A stretch of DNA of 64,000 nt from positions 5,403,501 through 5,467,500 of the forward strand of contig BSBM01001661.1 in assembly GCA_027924585.1 (NCBI GenBank). Direction: 5' to 3'. Within the stretch, counting starts at the first letter, position 1. The number at the start of each line of letters is the position of its first letter. Positions 22,740 through 34,622 of this stretch are shown here, one piece after another. This stretch comes from Larix kaempferi (taxonomy: Eukaryota > Streptophyta > Pinopsida > Pinales > Pinaceae). Made by a program: the position numbers and the translations under genes. The notes beneath the pieces were generated by a model, which worked only from the letters and a program-made list of their open reading frames with translations, was not told the DNA's origin and searched no databases.

Positions 22740-23871
22740 TGCCATGATCGAGGAATACCAGTCGATCACGAAGATGTTTGGGATGCAGTCCCAAGACCTG
22801 AAGGGGAGTCTGTAGTGACTTCCAAGAGAAGCTACAATATCAAGCATGCTGCAGGTGGTAGCATAGAGACTTTTGCTCCTGTAGCCAGATACACTTCCAT
22901 TAGATCAATACTTGCTCCGGCTGCAGTGATGATAGGGAAGATACACCATATGGATTTCAAGATAGCTTTCTGTAGTTGAAGAAGAAGTGTACGTGGAGCA
23001 GCCACTTGGTTCTGAGACACATGACAGGGAGTCATGTATGTGCATAACTTAGTATGGTAGGATAGACAGCTTTCTATCTAGTTTGGGATTTACCAAGAGT
23101 AAAGTGGATTCCAACCTTCACTACAAGGTTGAGGAAGGCAATCCAGTGATACTACTATGTGGATGACCTGTTTGTAACAGGCGAGGATAGATTGATTGCC
23201 GACATGCAGCGGAAGCTTGCTGCCGAGTTCAAGTTGAAGAACTTGGGGATGATGCACTATTTTCTTTTGGCATGAAGGTGTGGCAAAGTGCAGATGGAAT
23301 CTTCCTTGGACAAGGGAAGTATGCAATAGAGATCCTAAAGAGGTTTGGGATGATGGAATGCAAGGCTATGACCAACACCTATGGCATCGAACCTGAAGCT
23401 TCTATGTGATGCTTCATCTGAGCTGGTTGATATCACTATGTATCGTCAGATGATTGGGTCCTTGATGTACCTGATGAACACGAGACCAAATATTTGCTTT
23501 GCGGTGAACACATTGAGCCAGTTCCTAACGGATCTGAGGAGTGTTCACCTGGTTGTTGTAAAGCATATTCTAAGGCACCTGAAGGGTACAGTTGATTATG
23601 GGATCAAGTATGATGTGAATCAAAAGTTTAACCTGCAGGGTTATGTTGATTCAGATTGGGCAGGTAGTGCTGTAGATAGGGATCAGGTGTGATCTCTTAG
23701 TTTAGCAGGAAGCAGTCCTGCGTAGCACTGAGTACAGCTGAAGCAGAGTATGTTGCGACGTATGAGCAGGTTGCAGATGTATTGACCAAGCCATTGGCTA
23801 GAGTGCAGTTTGAGTACTTTAGAGAGAGGCTTGGTGCACTTCAGATCGAGGTTCCTTCCAAAGGGAAGTGA
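22740..23871 (+). pseudogene. Copia reverse transcriptase/RNase H remnant of copia-1
   Basis: The sequence begins near ESVVTSKRSYNIKHAAGGSIE, then FAPVARYTSIRSILA and HHMDFKIAF. A Tyr-Val-Asp-Asp-like site reads GDDLFVTG. The clearest open part (23381-23692) has LVDITMYRQMIGSLMYLMN and GYVDSDWAGS. Large deletions remove the middle of RT and most of RNase H: after GYVDSDWAGS the sequence jumps via LSTAEAEYVATYEQ to the tail VADVLTKPLARVQFEYFRE. It ends with a stop near 23871. It is not functional. Confidence 0.88.
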
Positions 23872-23918
23872 TGAGTCTGAAAGATGCAGATGCACATGAG
23901 CTTTCCTGACATGGTTGA

Positions 23919-24070
23919 TGTGTTCTCCCTTGGTTGTGAATGTAATTGCTGAGCCATTATTCACATGGCGGTAGATGTGTTCTCCCATGGTGAAAAAGTA
24001 AGGGCTGGAGCCTTCCCCGAATGGTGGTAGATGTGTTCTCCCATGTCGGTGGTGTAAGTGTTGGATGATG
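23919..24070. repeat. Tandem repeat around GATGTGTTCTCCC, about 55-bp period
   Basis: Three copies starting near 23919, 23973 and 24030, in the 3' non-coding part of copia-1. Confidence 0.7.
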
Positions 24071-24139
24071 TGCATCTGGGTTGTGCTTCATGGACGATCA
24101 GATGATCTGAAGAGGACAATGCTATGATGATCAAGTGGA

Positions 24140-24560
24140 TCATGGATGATGAGCATCAGGACGATGCTCTAGTTACTGCTCTGTGCATGCATCATGTTGG
24201 ATGCTGGATATGATCAGTTGGATCATTTATATGTATATCTATGTACGCATCATGTTGGATGCTGGATATGATCAGTTGGATCATTTATATGTATGTACGC
24301 ATCATGTTGGATGCTGGATATGATCAGTTGGATCACTTGTATGTATTTTTGTATATGCATCATGTTGGATGCTTGGACCGTGTATCTGTATATGTATCAG
24401 GTGGATACATTGTATGATCAGGTGGATCATGTATGGTGATATGTATCACGTATTTGTATTTGTATTAGGTGGATACATTGCATGATCAGGTGGATCATGT
24501 ATGATGATATGTATCAGGTAGATACTTGGTATGCATCAGGTATATGCATTGTATGATCAG
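24140..24560. repeat. Tandem repeat of 52-59 bp rich in GGATGATCA words
   Basis: CATCATGTTGGATGCTGGA recurs at about 24188, 24247, 24299 and 24357 (the last diverging). Each is followed by TGATCAGTTGGATCA. Further rightward copies change to TATCAGGTGGATAC and TGATCAGGTGGATCA. The palindrome TGATCA is prominent. Confidence 0.85.
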
Positions 24561-24714
24561 GATGATCATGGATGACGAGCTTCAGGATGTTGCTCCAGAT
24601 GACATGCAACAAGATGTTGCAGTGATGATGATCAGGATGATCATGTGTACATCAGGATGATGTATGGTGAGTACCAGGTTGATACTCTGTGGCCGTGGAA
24701 CAGGTTGTGCAGAT

Positions 24715-25333
24715 AAGCATGTAATTTGTGCCCTGGGAGATTTGGAGATAGTATTTCGAGGTTTTGCCTATGGCATGTAATTTGTACCTTGGGATATCTA
24801 GCAAATGCTCTTTTGAGGTTTTGCTTGGGAGGACATGTAATTTGTGCCTTGGGAGATCTTCAGTTCGAAGTTGTGTACCCGTAACATCCTAAGATGCTCT
24901 TGCGAGGTTTTGTCCTATGGCATGTAATTTGCTCCTAGGAGATCTGGACAGGATGAAAAAGGCCTCAGATGCTTCAGCCAGGTTTTGCCATGACCACATG
25001 TAATTTGCTCCTCGGAGATCTGGAGAGGATGAAAAAGGCCTCAGATGCTTCAGCCAGGTTTTGTGGTGGACCACATGTAATGTGCTCCTGGGAGATCCGA
25101 CAGGTAGAGCTGTGTGCTCGTAACAGCCTGGGATGCTTCAGCCAGGTTTTGTGGTGAGATCACATGTAATGTGCTCCTGGGAGATCCGACAGGTAGAGCT
25201 GTGTGCTCGTAATAGCTTGGGATGCTTCAGCTAGGTTTTGTGACGGGTCACATGTAATGTGCTCCTGGGAGATCTGACAGGTAGAGCTGTGTGCTCGTAA
25301 TAGCCTGGGATGCTGCAGCCAGGTTTTGTGACG
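24715..25333. repeat. Tandem repeat, eight copies growing from about 57 to 88 bp
   Basis: Each unit starts CATGTAAT(T/G)TG and ends with an AGGTTTTG phrase. Starts lie near 24719, 24776, 24835, 24921, 24997, 25074, 25163 and 25250, with a broken ninth at 25334. The last three copies are nearly identical, so expansion was most recent at the 3' side. Confidence 0.88.
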
Positions 25334-25578
25334 CATGTAATAAGTACTGAGGATTCCATAGTATGGCCAGTGATGATGAAGACCTGCAGGTGGTGGGCCT
25401 ACATCCAGTATGAAAAAGGACTGGCTCTGTAGAACTTCCTATGACGAGTAGATTCAGAGATTGATTGAGATAGCAGCAGCAGTGACGATGATGATGACTC
25501 GATGACGATTATCTAGTGACGATGATCCAAAGAAGATGACTTGTGCTAGAAGACCTGTGTTGAGAAATACCTTCCTAG

Positions 25579-25589
25579 TTAAGAGGGAG
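25579..25589 (+). other. Polypurine tract of copia-1
   Basis: TTAAGAGGGAG immediately precedes the 3' LTR. The mirror image precedes the copia-4 LTR at 52701. Confidence 0.85.
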
Positions 25590-26234
25590 TGTTGATGTAT
25601 ATGTAACTTCGGAATGTATTTCACATGTATGTATATTGTATTCCTATAGAGATGTTATTATTCCTCTATATGGAAGCGTCGTCATTTATATTACAAGTGT
25701 CGTAACTTATACTTGATGGGTTATTAGACCACCTTGTTGGGGTCGGCCCTGTATAAGTCATGTGGGTTGAAGGGTTATTAGACCACCCTATTGGGGGTCA
25801 ACCATGTGGGTCAAAGGGTTATTATACCACCCTAGTGGGGGTCGACCCAGTCAGCATTATGTTAAGTGGTTAAGTTGAGGCCGACCTAGTTGAGTAAAGG
25901 TCAAGTCAAGTTAGTGTATAAATAGAGAGTGTGTCTCTCTCATTTTACACATTCTATTCTCTCACTCACACTTTGGAGAGTGGCGCACTTGTGGAGGAGG
26001 AGGCTCTATTGCTAGGAGAAGACTATCTCTTGTATTTTGGTTGTATCATTGCTCTATCTATCTCTGAGGAAGTTATTGGGGTTTTTCACCTTTATGGTTT
26101 TCCCCAAGTAAACTCTGTGTCTCTTGTGTGCTTGCATTATTGTGTCCATGGTTGATATGCCGTAGATTTGCTGTACATGTTGTTCTCTCAGTTAAGATCC
26201 TAGATCAGATTGAAGTAAATTCTGAAAATTAACA
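25590..26234 (+). repeat. 3' LTR of copia-1
   Basis: Matches 19192-19837 with about 25 differences and one indel near the end. TATA box at 25917-25924. Confidence 0.93.
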
Positions 26235-26239
26235 AAAGT

Positions 26240-26355
26240 AAGGCAATCTTTTCACTTCAACAAATGCCGCACTAGGAGCTCAACTCAACACACAGTTCGA
26301 CATATGATCAGGGATTTGATGCAATGGAGACCATTGCTTCCTAAGGGGAGAGGAA
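26240..26355 (+). other. 3' tail of the outer gypsy interior with polypurine tract
   Basis: Continues the sequence broken at 19191. It ends CCTAAGGGGAGAGGAA, a polypurine tract directly against the TGATCTAG start of the 3' LTR. Confidence 0.8.
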
Positions 26356-26972
26356 TGATCTAGATGGATATCGGTCGCCACCCACCTATTCCACTGGCTC
26401 AAAATAGTTTCCTATTTTGGCAATTTCTAGTAATTTTTCTATGGTTTTTCGGGTCCTAAACTTCCGAGGCCGTTTTGAGGACCTAAATGATGTTTTTGGC
26501 GATTCAAGGGGGAAATTGGTTTCCAACATCATGCATTTTCTCCCTTTTAAAAGTTGTAAATATTGGATAGACCTTTCTAATGGGATATCGAGCGCCCCAA
26601 ACAGAGATCGTATGCAAAAGTTATGACTCTGGGAAGTTGATTGTTCAACTAACCCCCTCGGGGCCGCAAACTTTATGACGGTTCGTCTTCTAGGGTTAGG
26701 GTTTTGGATGTTTGGGATTCTTTTCCTCATGCTTATGATAAATAGCCCCTTTTGGCCTCTTCTTGTATTTAGCTTGGCACAAATGAGCATAGCGGCCACA
26801 TCTCTTCTCAGAGATAGCTATCGCCATTTTGGTTGTTTTATTTTACAGTCTATTCTATTTCCGTTATTTAATAGAATATGTGTTTACTATGTCACTGCGT
26901 TTCTTGCCATATATCTGTGTATGTGAATATATATATGCTCTTTCATTTCGTTCCCACATAAATCCGGATCCA
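26356..26972 (+). repeat. 3' LTR of the outer gypsy element
   Basis: Matches 15594-16193. It starts TGATC just after the polypurine tract and ends GGATCCA. Confidence 0.85.
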
Positions 26973-27210
26973 ACATTCAATCTAATCCATCATTCAGTCA
27001 TCTATATGCATATGAACTAATCCATTGGGAGGATTCCCTATAGATTTCTTTCCCAAAAATTTCTCACACAAATTTCTTCAAAAAATTCTCCTACAACCTC
27101 TTTTTCTTCAATTTCCACATACACATTTTGTCAAACACTTCCTGCACCAACTTTGATTCTACAGGAAGGATCAAATTTCATCCCATTTGGTCCCAGTGTT
27201 GAAAACCTAT

Positions 27211-27223
27211 GGCTCTGATACCA
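27211..27223 (-). other. Primer-binding site on the minus strand
   Basis: GGCTCTGATACCA is the reverse complement of TGGTATCAGAGCC. It lies three bases from the LTR at 27227, so the element reads leftward. Its interior (26973-27226 here) is interrupted by the gypsy element at 15594-26972. Confidence 0.9.
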
Positions 27224-27226
27224 CTC

Positions 27227-28473
27227 TGTAACATAACCAGTAGCCTAATTCAACCATTGAAACCACAGGGTACTCAGATTTCAATTCCGAATTATTCATT
27301 GATATCCGATTTCATTTTTATTCAATATATTCAATTACATAACATAATTTAAAAGCATAATTGGTGGCCCAAAATACACATATCTTAAGCATGCATTATA
27401 ATTACAAAAAATTCATGCATGAACAACACATATGGCATACCCATTAATTCCATGCATTTCATCATTCATAAATAACAAATTAAGTAGCATGGAAACATAA
27501 AATTAAACCACAACATTCGTAAGAAAATATACTCTTATCTTTAATGTAATTGTTAATCGACTGGGTACAGGTGAAGAGCGTTCCTCCCAGCCATAGGTAC
27601 CGTCAATCCAAAACTTACTTTGACAGGACACCCACGAGCTGGGGCTATCAATCCTTAAGGTCTAAGTGTTTTCCAATAGCTTCTACACAACTAAACCTCT
27701 CTTGCAACCCACTAGTGTTGAAACCCTCTCTGCAGCTGTCCCGATCCTTGATTCTCCTTCCCCATCAAACTGCACAATGCTAGGAACAAGCTCCCTTCTC
27801 TGAGCTAATAGTCCCTCAGGCAGCCTCCAGTTTCCTTCTAGCACTCCAACATAGGTTGGACAGGAAGTCTTTGAATTGGGACTCCAAGGCACCAGTTGTA
27901 GGCTAGGTTCCTCTCTCACATTAGTCTAAGCGGGTTAAAGGCGTGCATAATTCATTTCCAAGAATGGCTTATTGGTTCTCTGTCATAGGTACCAAGCTCT
28001 ATAGTTCAAGGTGATGACAAGGAAGAGAACAACAATTCATATGGTGGACAAAAATGAATGAGGAACTGAACCCCTCTCAAGCTTCAAAAATCCCTTTTAT
28101 AGGCATACTTTAGTTTGCCATGTGGTCCCTCCACATGGAATCACTTTTCCCCTCTTAATCCCCTTCTTAATCTAATTAAATAATGCTTAATCAAAACATG
28201 GCTCTTAATCAAGGTTTAAGTACTTGGTTTGAATTGCTAAGGGTAGGGAGCTAAGCTAAGGCCCACTATCGCTTCCCTTCTTGTGGAATCATAGCCCCCC
28301 ATCTCTTCTTCGTCCTTCGTCCTTCTTCCTCTATAGCTATTAGAGTTTTTATATTAATATCAAAATGTACATATTTACATAGTCTTGGTCATCCTGACCA
28401 TTTGTTTCTGGCTTCTAACGTTTTACATCAATATTTACAAATTTACATTATAGGGTCAAACTGGGGTATTACA
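27227..28473 (-). repeat. 5' LTR of a minus-strand gypsy element, chromovirus-type
   Basis: 1247 bp with inverted termini TGTAAC...GTATTACA. Read on the minus strand it starts TGTAATACCCCAGTTTGACC, a start typical of plant chromovirus LTRs such as Tekay/Del. A minus-strand TATA box lies at 28094-28101. I found no partner 3' LTR in the window. The clade is inferred from termini and primer site only. Confidence 0.8.
28094..28101 (-). promoter_or_regulatory. TATA box of the minus-strand LTR
   Basis: CTATAAAAGG on the minus strand, inside the LTR about 860 bp before its transcribed end at 27227. Confidence 0.55.
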
Positions 28474-31400
28474 AAAATTATATATGCATATTTCTAAAAA
28501 ATATGTTGGTTAATTATGAAGTTCTATCAAAATATTTAGTTATATGTTTTTTAATTTTATAAATATTAATAAATATTTAGTTATGTTTTCTTTTAAAAAT
28601 AAAAAATTCGCTCGATTTTGAAAAAATATATATTTAATTATTAAAATAATGAATGAGAAAAATTTATACATAAATAATAAAAAACAATAAAAGTAAACAT
28701 GTAGGCATATAGGATGGTAGTTATAAAGTTTGTAATCAAAATGATTAATTGGAACTTCTTGCTTTCGATAAATTGTTATTTGCTTTGAATTTCTATGGAG
28801 AATTTGAAAAAAATGTTAGCGATCTCAACAAGAGCCACTAGGTGGCAATGTCCTTGACATTGCACCTGTGTTGGCTAGTAGTTTGCAATTGCTGGCATTG
28901 AAGAGTGTTGGTGATATCTACGCGTGAAAACTGTGGAAACCGGGTACTATGTTTCATAAATGAATGCAAATGCAACTTCTTTGTTGATGAGAGTTGTATG
29001 CCTTTCGGCCAGAGCTCTGTTCCTCGTGCTTTGTTAGTCTCGGCCACGTGGATTAAACAATACACTCTATTGTCCAACCATAACCGAGTAATACTATTTT
29101 GATTTAAACTCAATGGCTCTGTTGATCAAATTTACTTGAGACACCGCTATGGAGCATAGTTATTTACATGCATTTTTATATATACCATATATTGTTTACT
29201 AAGCAGAAGGAAGCACTTATAACACAACTTGATGTAGCAAATTATTCTGATTACTGCAATACCCCTTGTTTTCACTGGTAAACAGAGAAAACTTACATGT
29301 TCATGGGTATATAATTATTACGCATGGAACAACCTTGCTTCATCTTCTATCCTCTTTTTTGCTTTGTGTTTACAATCTTATTTCACTTAGGCTTATTACC
29401 ATACCATGCATTGGATATAACAAGATAGTTTGTTACAATAGTCTTAGCTGTAAGACTTAGCCAAAAATCATCTTGGTTGACCCGGAGGCATTTTAATATC
29501 GGTTGTCTCAATGCTTGATTGAGAAGAGATAACAACCCTCTTATAAAAGATGAATAGTAAGTAGGAATGCAGTCTAATCCCACGAGGTTTGTGACCTGCA
29601 TAAATAGTTTGACATTTGGCTAGGACTAGAATTTATGTTTGCTCCACGTTATCAACATGGATTAGATATATCCTCCTCTAAATTGCCACGTTCAAGCCAT
29701 GCAAAAACTAATCATCAATCTAACGTATTGTCCAAGAAAAATTCCAGTAATAAACCAAAATAATAAAAAAGAAAAAATTAAAAAATGCCACTTTGAAACC
29801 ATGCATCGAGAGTCTCCATTCACAAGGAAAACACCACTTCCATGCTTAAACCATGCAAAGGGAGTTAGGAAAGAAACTACCACCACGTACACGTATAGAA
29901 ATGCATGGCTGAAAAGTAAAGCAATTGGTTTCATTTTGCTTGAATTTTTAGGGATGCCATAGATCAACGTTCCTCCAATTGCTCCACCAGCTCTGGATCA
30001 CTGAAATTTGTTGCAAGGAAACATTGCAATAGCTGCCCTAAACTGTAATAGTATGACCTTCGTTAGGGGTTCGATGGAATTTAAAAAAAACCAAGGCTAA
30101 AATAAGAGAAAGGAGACTGTTGCTGGTCAATGTTTGCAGTGAAATGAAGTTTAGTGCTGACAAATATTAGTCTGAAATGGATTTCACCCTTTGTTCAAGC
30201 CAGGTAACTTTCAAGCTCTAGAACTGTTGATGTTCCATCTTCCTGCAATTATTTCCACAGCTTCAGCTATAGTTAGACAAATGATTTGTTATTCTAATCT
30301 AGCTTTTTATGGATTTCGAACTTGATTATGATCTCACATACGGGGTTGTCAAACCCTTACATGATTTTATGTAATGTACAATATGACTTTGTATTGCTAT
30401 AAACAACATCCATAGGGTTTTCTATTAATAAATTAGCCTCTTTACACCTGTAAAGACTGCATAAAACATAATCGTGCGTGTAACCTCTGTCAGTTTGTGT
30501 GGTGACAGTCCTCGGTTCCTAGTGCTAACAATTTGAGCATTTCCTCTCTGGCAAGAGCCTTCGTGGTCTCCCTCTGTTCTTTACTAGTAATTGCACAGGT
30601 TGTGGAAGGGAAGTTTCCACCCGTTGTACTTCATAACCAATTTATGACATAAACATATGGTCTTATTCCTCAGTCTGGTGCACTATTGGTCTACCTAGCA
30701 ATTGTTCCAAACCCTATATGCTCTCTAGAATTGTTTAAAATTGTTTAAAAAATGCCAACAATTGGCCATGTGATATCCCTACCTCCAACGACCCTTCAAT
30801 TTCAGGCCATGTACAAGGATCTGCCCTGTCTCCACGCCCATTGTAAGCCGGCTACATATAACCCAATAAAAAAGGTTTTATACAATTAACTATAGTGGAG
30901 AGAATGTTGTCAATCATTGAAAAAATAGGTCCAGGATGCACCTTATCATAGCATGGTATCTTGGATTTTGTACCTAAAACATCCAATGTTCAAATATAAG
31001 CTAATAAATTTTAAATATTTTGTCATTTCAGAAATTTGACGTCCAATTTTAGTGTTTAACAGTCACAGTTGTAGTTCAAGTGCTTTGCTTAGAACCCATG
31101 CAAAGTTTGTAATACAACTCCTGATTTAATTTCATATGATATTCATTTTGCACAAGAAGCAAAAAGAAGGAAAAAATGTAGTGGTGAGCATAAGAAAAGG
31201 ACATGCCTTTTTTTGTCAAGCTACAATTTTTTTTTGAAGTATCTGCTCCAAATGCTAAATCATGGCTTCCTGCATTACCTCGTAGTTGGAAATATGCAAA
31301 AAAAATGGATCATTTAAATCTCCATAATATTGAAAATGAGAAAATTTATGATATTCACCTAATTGGTAAATTATAAATAATTGCATTGATTTGCATATTT

Positions 31401-31790
31401 TGAAAGTTGTTATTAAGTTAGAACATCAAATAATCTGAATTGTCACTTATATGAAGATATAGTTCAAGAAAAATGGCCCTGAGTTCAAACCTCCAACAGG
31501 GTATTTCCTACATTTTCACCAGCAAGCTTTGCATATATTCAAAACAATAGCAAGCCAAAAATGAATGAAATTGAAAAATGTGTTATTATTCATGTCTTAA
31601 TTCGACGCTAATAAGGAAATGTTTCTCTCTCATGCACATGCTTGATTTATTCAGAAAGGCTGCCTCGATATCCATTGATGACTTCTATTTAACAACAGCT
31701 GATCAGGTATGGTCTTTCTGTATTGATGTATAGATTTGATCATATATGCTTTGCATTTCTGCCAATCTATGCTGGCAGATGGAAAGCTTG
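28474..31790. other. Unassigned AT-rich intergenic DNA
   Basis: No LTR, no recognisable transposon protein and no convincing host gene. Open frames at 28838-29113, 29266-29460 and 29692-29967 show no domain. A possible small host exon on the minus strand near 29964-30037 is treated under findings. Confidence 0.4.
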
Positions 31791-31791
31791 A

Positions 31792-31912
31792 TTCGAGCCA
31801 TACCGATTCAGATTCGAGCCATACCAAATTTTTAATGCACATCATGTTTGAGCCATACCGAATTTTTAATGCACGTCATGTTCGAGCCATACCGAATTTT
31901 TAATGCACGTCA
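31792..31912. repeat. Tandem repeat of about 36 bp, 3-4 copies
   Basis: The unit starts TTCGAGCCATACC and continues GAATTTTTAATGCACGTCA. The first copy is partial. The array ends at the GC-rich stretch near 31925. Confidence 0.85.
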
Positions 31913-33013
31913 GACACCCATGACGTCCGCCCGCTGCCGCCCCCTGGGGAGGGAAAAATGAGGCCGATGTCATCATGTACGCCCCTAATCACATTGAAGA
32001 TGAATCAAATTTAAAAAAAAATTAATTAAAGAATTATGAATTCCAATGTTTTGACTATAGCTAAAAAAATATTGATGAAATCAACGAAACTAATGCCCTT
32101 AACTCAAAAACTACATGTCAAGGACATAATAAGTCATGTTGTGCCATCATTTTCTACATTTTCTTAAATTCATAAAGATATGTATATTTTTAAAAAATCT
32201 GAATATTACTTTTCGAATACAAGGGTAAATGAAACTGAATGAATGGGATACACAAAGATGGTTTTTGAACTAATTTTTCTTTTCACCAAAACTACGTAGG
32301 GTGGGCTACAACCCTAACAAAAATTGATGCAGATCGTAGAATATGTGAATATGTAATACTACAAAAATCAATAACTATTTATAAGTAAAGCATTGCAAAT
32401 TCTAAAAGAAATTTGTAACATTTTAGAGAATGCAAATATTGGGGATTGTACATGACCTACAAAAATCCAGCATGAGGGCTTAACTTCCAATTCGCTAGTG
32501 CATAATAAAGGTACAGGATAACCTAGTAAGAGGAAATTGGGGAGGAAGTACAAGTAAAGAACAAGACCATGAGGTTCAGTTGCTAAGTAGCAGATTATTG
32601 GATTGGTCACCCGAGCTAGCCGTGAACGAAGTTTCGGAAAAACCATAGCTATCAAAACCCATGGAAAACAGTAACACTCCAGAAAGTGAACCACCATTGT
32701 TGCAGAAGTAGATACTGGAAGTAACGATAGTATCACGCCTTCGGCCAACCACTAGGAACCCTCACATAATTTGGTAATATATTCTCAACACTCTATTTAT
32801 AGTTACCCTAGTACAATTAGATGAACAGTAGCACAAATAATTTGTATAATAGTTCATTAGTAGGTGAAAGTAGTAGCAGTTCTCAAAAGGCTAACAATAA
32901 TAGCGTAACTCAATAAGGACTTCATGGATTTGTGTTGGTAGGATCTCCTTCTGTCACAATGGATGGAGTACAAGAAGGACCATCTATAACATGCCTAGAA
33001 TTTTGGGGAAACG
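31913..33013. other. Unassigned DNA left of copia-2
   Basis: A minus-strand 126-aa frame (32368-32748) is open and rich in Leu and Phe, but no family is recognised and no splice context is clear. Nothing else is visible. Confidence 0.35.
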
Positions 33014-33596
33014 TGTTGATGTATTTGTAACTTCGGAAGATATTCACTTGTATATTGTATGTATTACATTTGTACTTTATTATATCACCAACGGAGATGT
33101 ATTATTCCTCCGATTGGAAGTGTCGTCATTTGTATTTGCAAGTGTTGCAAGTCACATTGTAAGTGTCATAACTTATATTTGATGGGTTATTAGACCACCT
33201 TGTTGGGGTTGGCCCTGTATGAGTCATGTGGATGGGTTACTAGGATTCCTTAGGAAGTCGACCCAGATAGGGTTAAAGGTAGGTTAAGTTAAAGTATAAA
33301 TAGAGAGTGTGACTCTCTCATTCTATTCATTCATTCACTCATCCAACTCGCATAAGTTGAGAGAGAGGAGTGCACACAAGTGGAGGAGGAGTAGCTGCTG
33401 AAGACATCTATCTTTTGGGGTTTGATCTTTGTATTGGTGCTCATTCTATCTATGAGGAAGTTGCGGGGTTTTTTACCTTCTTGGTTTTCCCTGAGGAAAC
33501 TTTGTGTCTCTTGTGTTTATGATTGTTATGCTGTGCATGTTATTCTCTTAGTAGGATCCTCGATAGTATTTGAATGAAATTACTAGAATTCTAACA
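33014..33596 (+). repeat. 5' LTR of copia-2
   Basis: 583 bp, from TGTTGATGTATTTG to CTAACA, related to but distinct from the copia-1 LTR. TATA box at 33295-33302. It has one clear GGGTTATTAGACCACC unit (33183) and a decayed second (33234). Confidence 0.88.
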
Positions 33597-33608
33597 TGGT
33601 ATTAGAGC
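33597..33608 (+). other. Primer-binding site of copia-2
   Basis: TGGTATTAGAGC, the iMet site with one C-to-T change. Confidence 0.85.
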
Positions 33609-34149
33609 GGGACTAAGAAGAGGACACTATGCAGCTGTGAAAGCTAGGGATTCTTAATTTTTGTGTTTCTCTCCATAGATCATCAAATGGAGGAGGCTAG
33701 GCTAACTCTCCTAGCAAGGGCGCATCTTTATGTTGAAACAGAATTCAATTCTGAGCACTTTTAGTTTTTGGCCTGTCACTACTGCGGGAAATTAGGGTTT
33801 CTGCAAAAGTTGGAATTTTTTGAATCAGAGACCACGGCTGGATGCTCCTCAGAAAAATAGAAGTTTAGAGACAAGGATGAATCTTTTTAGTTGGGCAGAA
33901 CCTTGGGCTATATCAAACCCTAGTTCGGGATTTTGACTAAAAAACTAGAAAACCAGATTTTGACAAAAACTGCAGATCCGAAAGTTTCAAAGTCAATTTT
34001 GAGGGGTCAAATTTTGGAGATTTCAAAATTGAAGTATACCATCTTGATCAGCTCAGCAAGGCGCATCTTTCCATCCATTCAAAATTTTGAAATTCAAAGT
34101 TTGAATTTTTAGGGTTTCTTTGACAAACCCTAATCCAGCTCCAGATCCA

Positions 34150-34622
34150 GTTTCAGCAAATCAAGTGGTAAGACCTAAATCTTTAATTTCCATTTGAGTT
34201 TCGCATTAAGATGTCTCACCACACCAAGCTTGATGACACCGCGGAACCAATTGAAAGGTGTAAAGATCTCGAATGGAGAGACCATTCAATCCTACTTTAC
34301 TAAGGTCTGTAAAATCAAAGAACAACTTGAAGCTGTGGATGAAGTAGTGGAGAATGGAGAAATTGTGACGACCACTTTGAATGGCCTACCTAGGTCATGG
34401 GATTCCTTCATCCAAGGAATCTGTGCAAGAAAGAAATTGATCTCTTTCAGTAGACTGTGGGAGGAATGCTCACAAGAAGAAGCTAGGATTGTGGCCCGAG
34501 AAAAAAAATGGGAAGTGAAGACCAAGCTCTCACAACTCACACTAGGAGAATTAAGTTCAAGAGGGAGCAACCTCATCACAATAAATATTCTCACCACCAT
34601 CAAAGGGAGAAGAAAGATCTGA
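34150..34622 (+). pseudogene. gag: Copia gag (capsid part), 5'-truncated
   Basis: The frame shows the copia gag capsid domain (UBN2-like): GVKISNGETIQSYFTKV, EIVTTTLNGLPRSWDSFIQG and FSRLWEECSQEEARI. The normal gag N-terminus is missing: the leader runs almost directly into the middle of the domain. Near 34500 a run of eight A residues marks a frame change into the zinc-knuckle frame, so gag is split. It would package RNA in a live element; here it is broken. Confidence 0.82.

Larger units (their letters stand above)
19192..26234 (+). mobile_element. Ty1/copia element copia-1, non-autonomous, nested in the gypsy element
   Basis: LTRs of 646 and 645 bp (19192-19837; 25590-26234) begin TGTTGATG and end TTAACA. 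A perfect 5-bp duplication AAAGT flanks the element (19187-19191 and 26235-26239), so the insertion borders are exact. Inside are a tRNA-Met primer site, a leader with 150-bp repeats, an intron-like module, a scrap of integrase, damaged RT/RNase H, three minisatellite blocks and a polypurine tract. gag and protease are absent. I count about 25 differences between the LTRs. Confidence 0.93.
15594..26972 (+). mobile_element. Non-autonomous Ty3/gypsy element (gag-protease only), interrupted by copia-1
   Basis: Two LTRs of about 600 bp (15594-16193 and 26356-26972) both start TGATC(C/T)AGATGGATATCGG. A tRNA-Met-type primer site follows the first, and a polypurine tract precedes the second. The interior has a leader with tandem repeats, an LTR-like block, a gag knuckle and protease. 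No RT, RNase H or integrase is visible: the protease remnant reaches 19191 and resumes at 26240 only about 115 bp before the 3' LTR. Flanks suggest an imperfect duplication (CACAT on the left; AACAT/ACATT on the right). It would have needed enzymes from a relative to move. Confidence 0.8.

Noticed and set aside
24715-25333. CRISPR-like direct repeats
   Set aside because: Units are contiguous and of changing length, with no constant repeat and unique spacers, and lie inside a plant retrotransposon.
30955-30970. GCATGGTATCTTGG as a primer-binding site
   Set aside because: Only the first seven bases fit the iMet site and no LTR end precedes it.
32368-32748. Minus-strand 126-aa frame
   Set aside because: Hydrophobic but no recognisable family, no promoter or splice context. 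A chance frame is as likely as a gene fragment.
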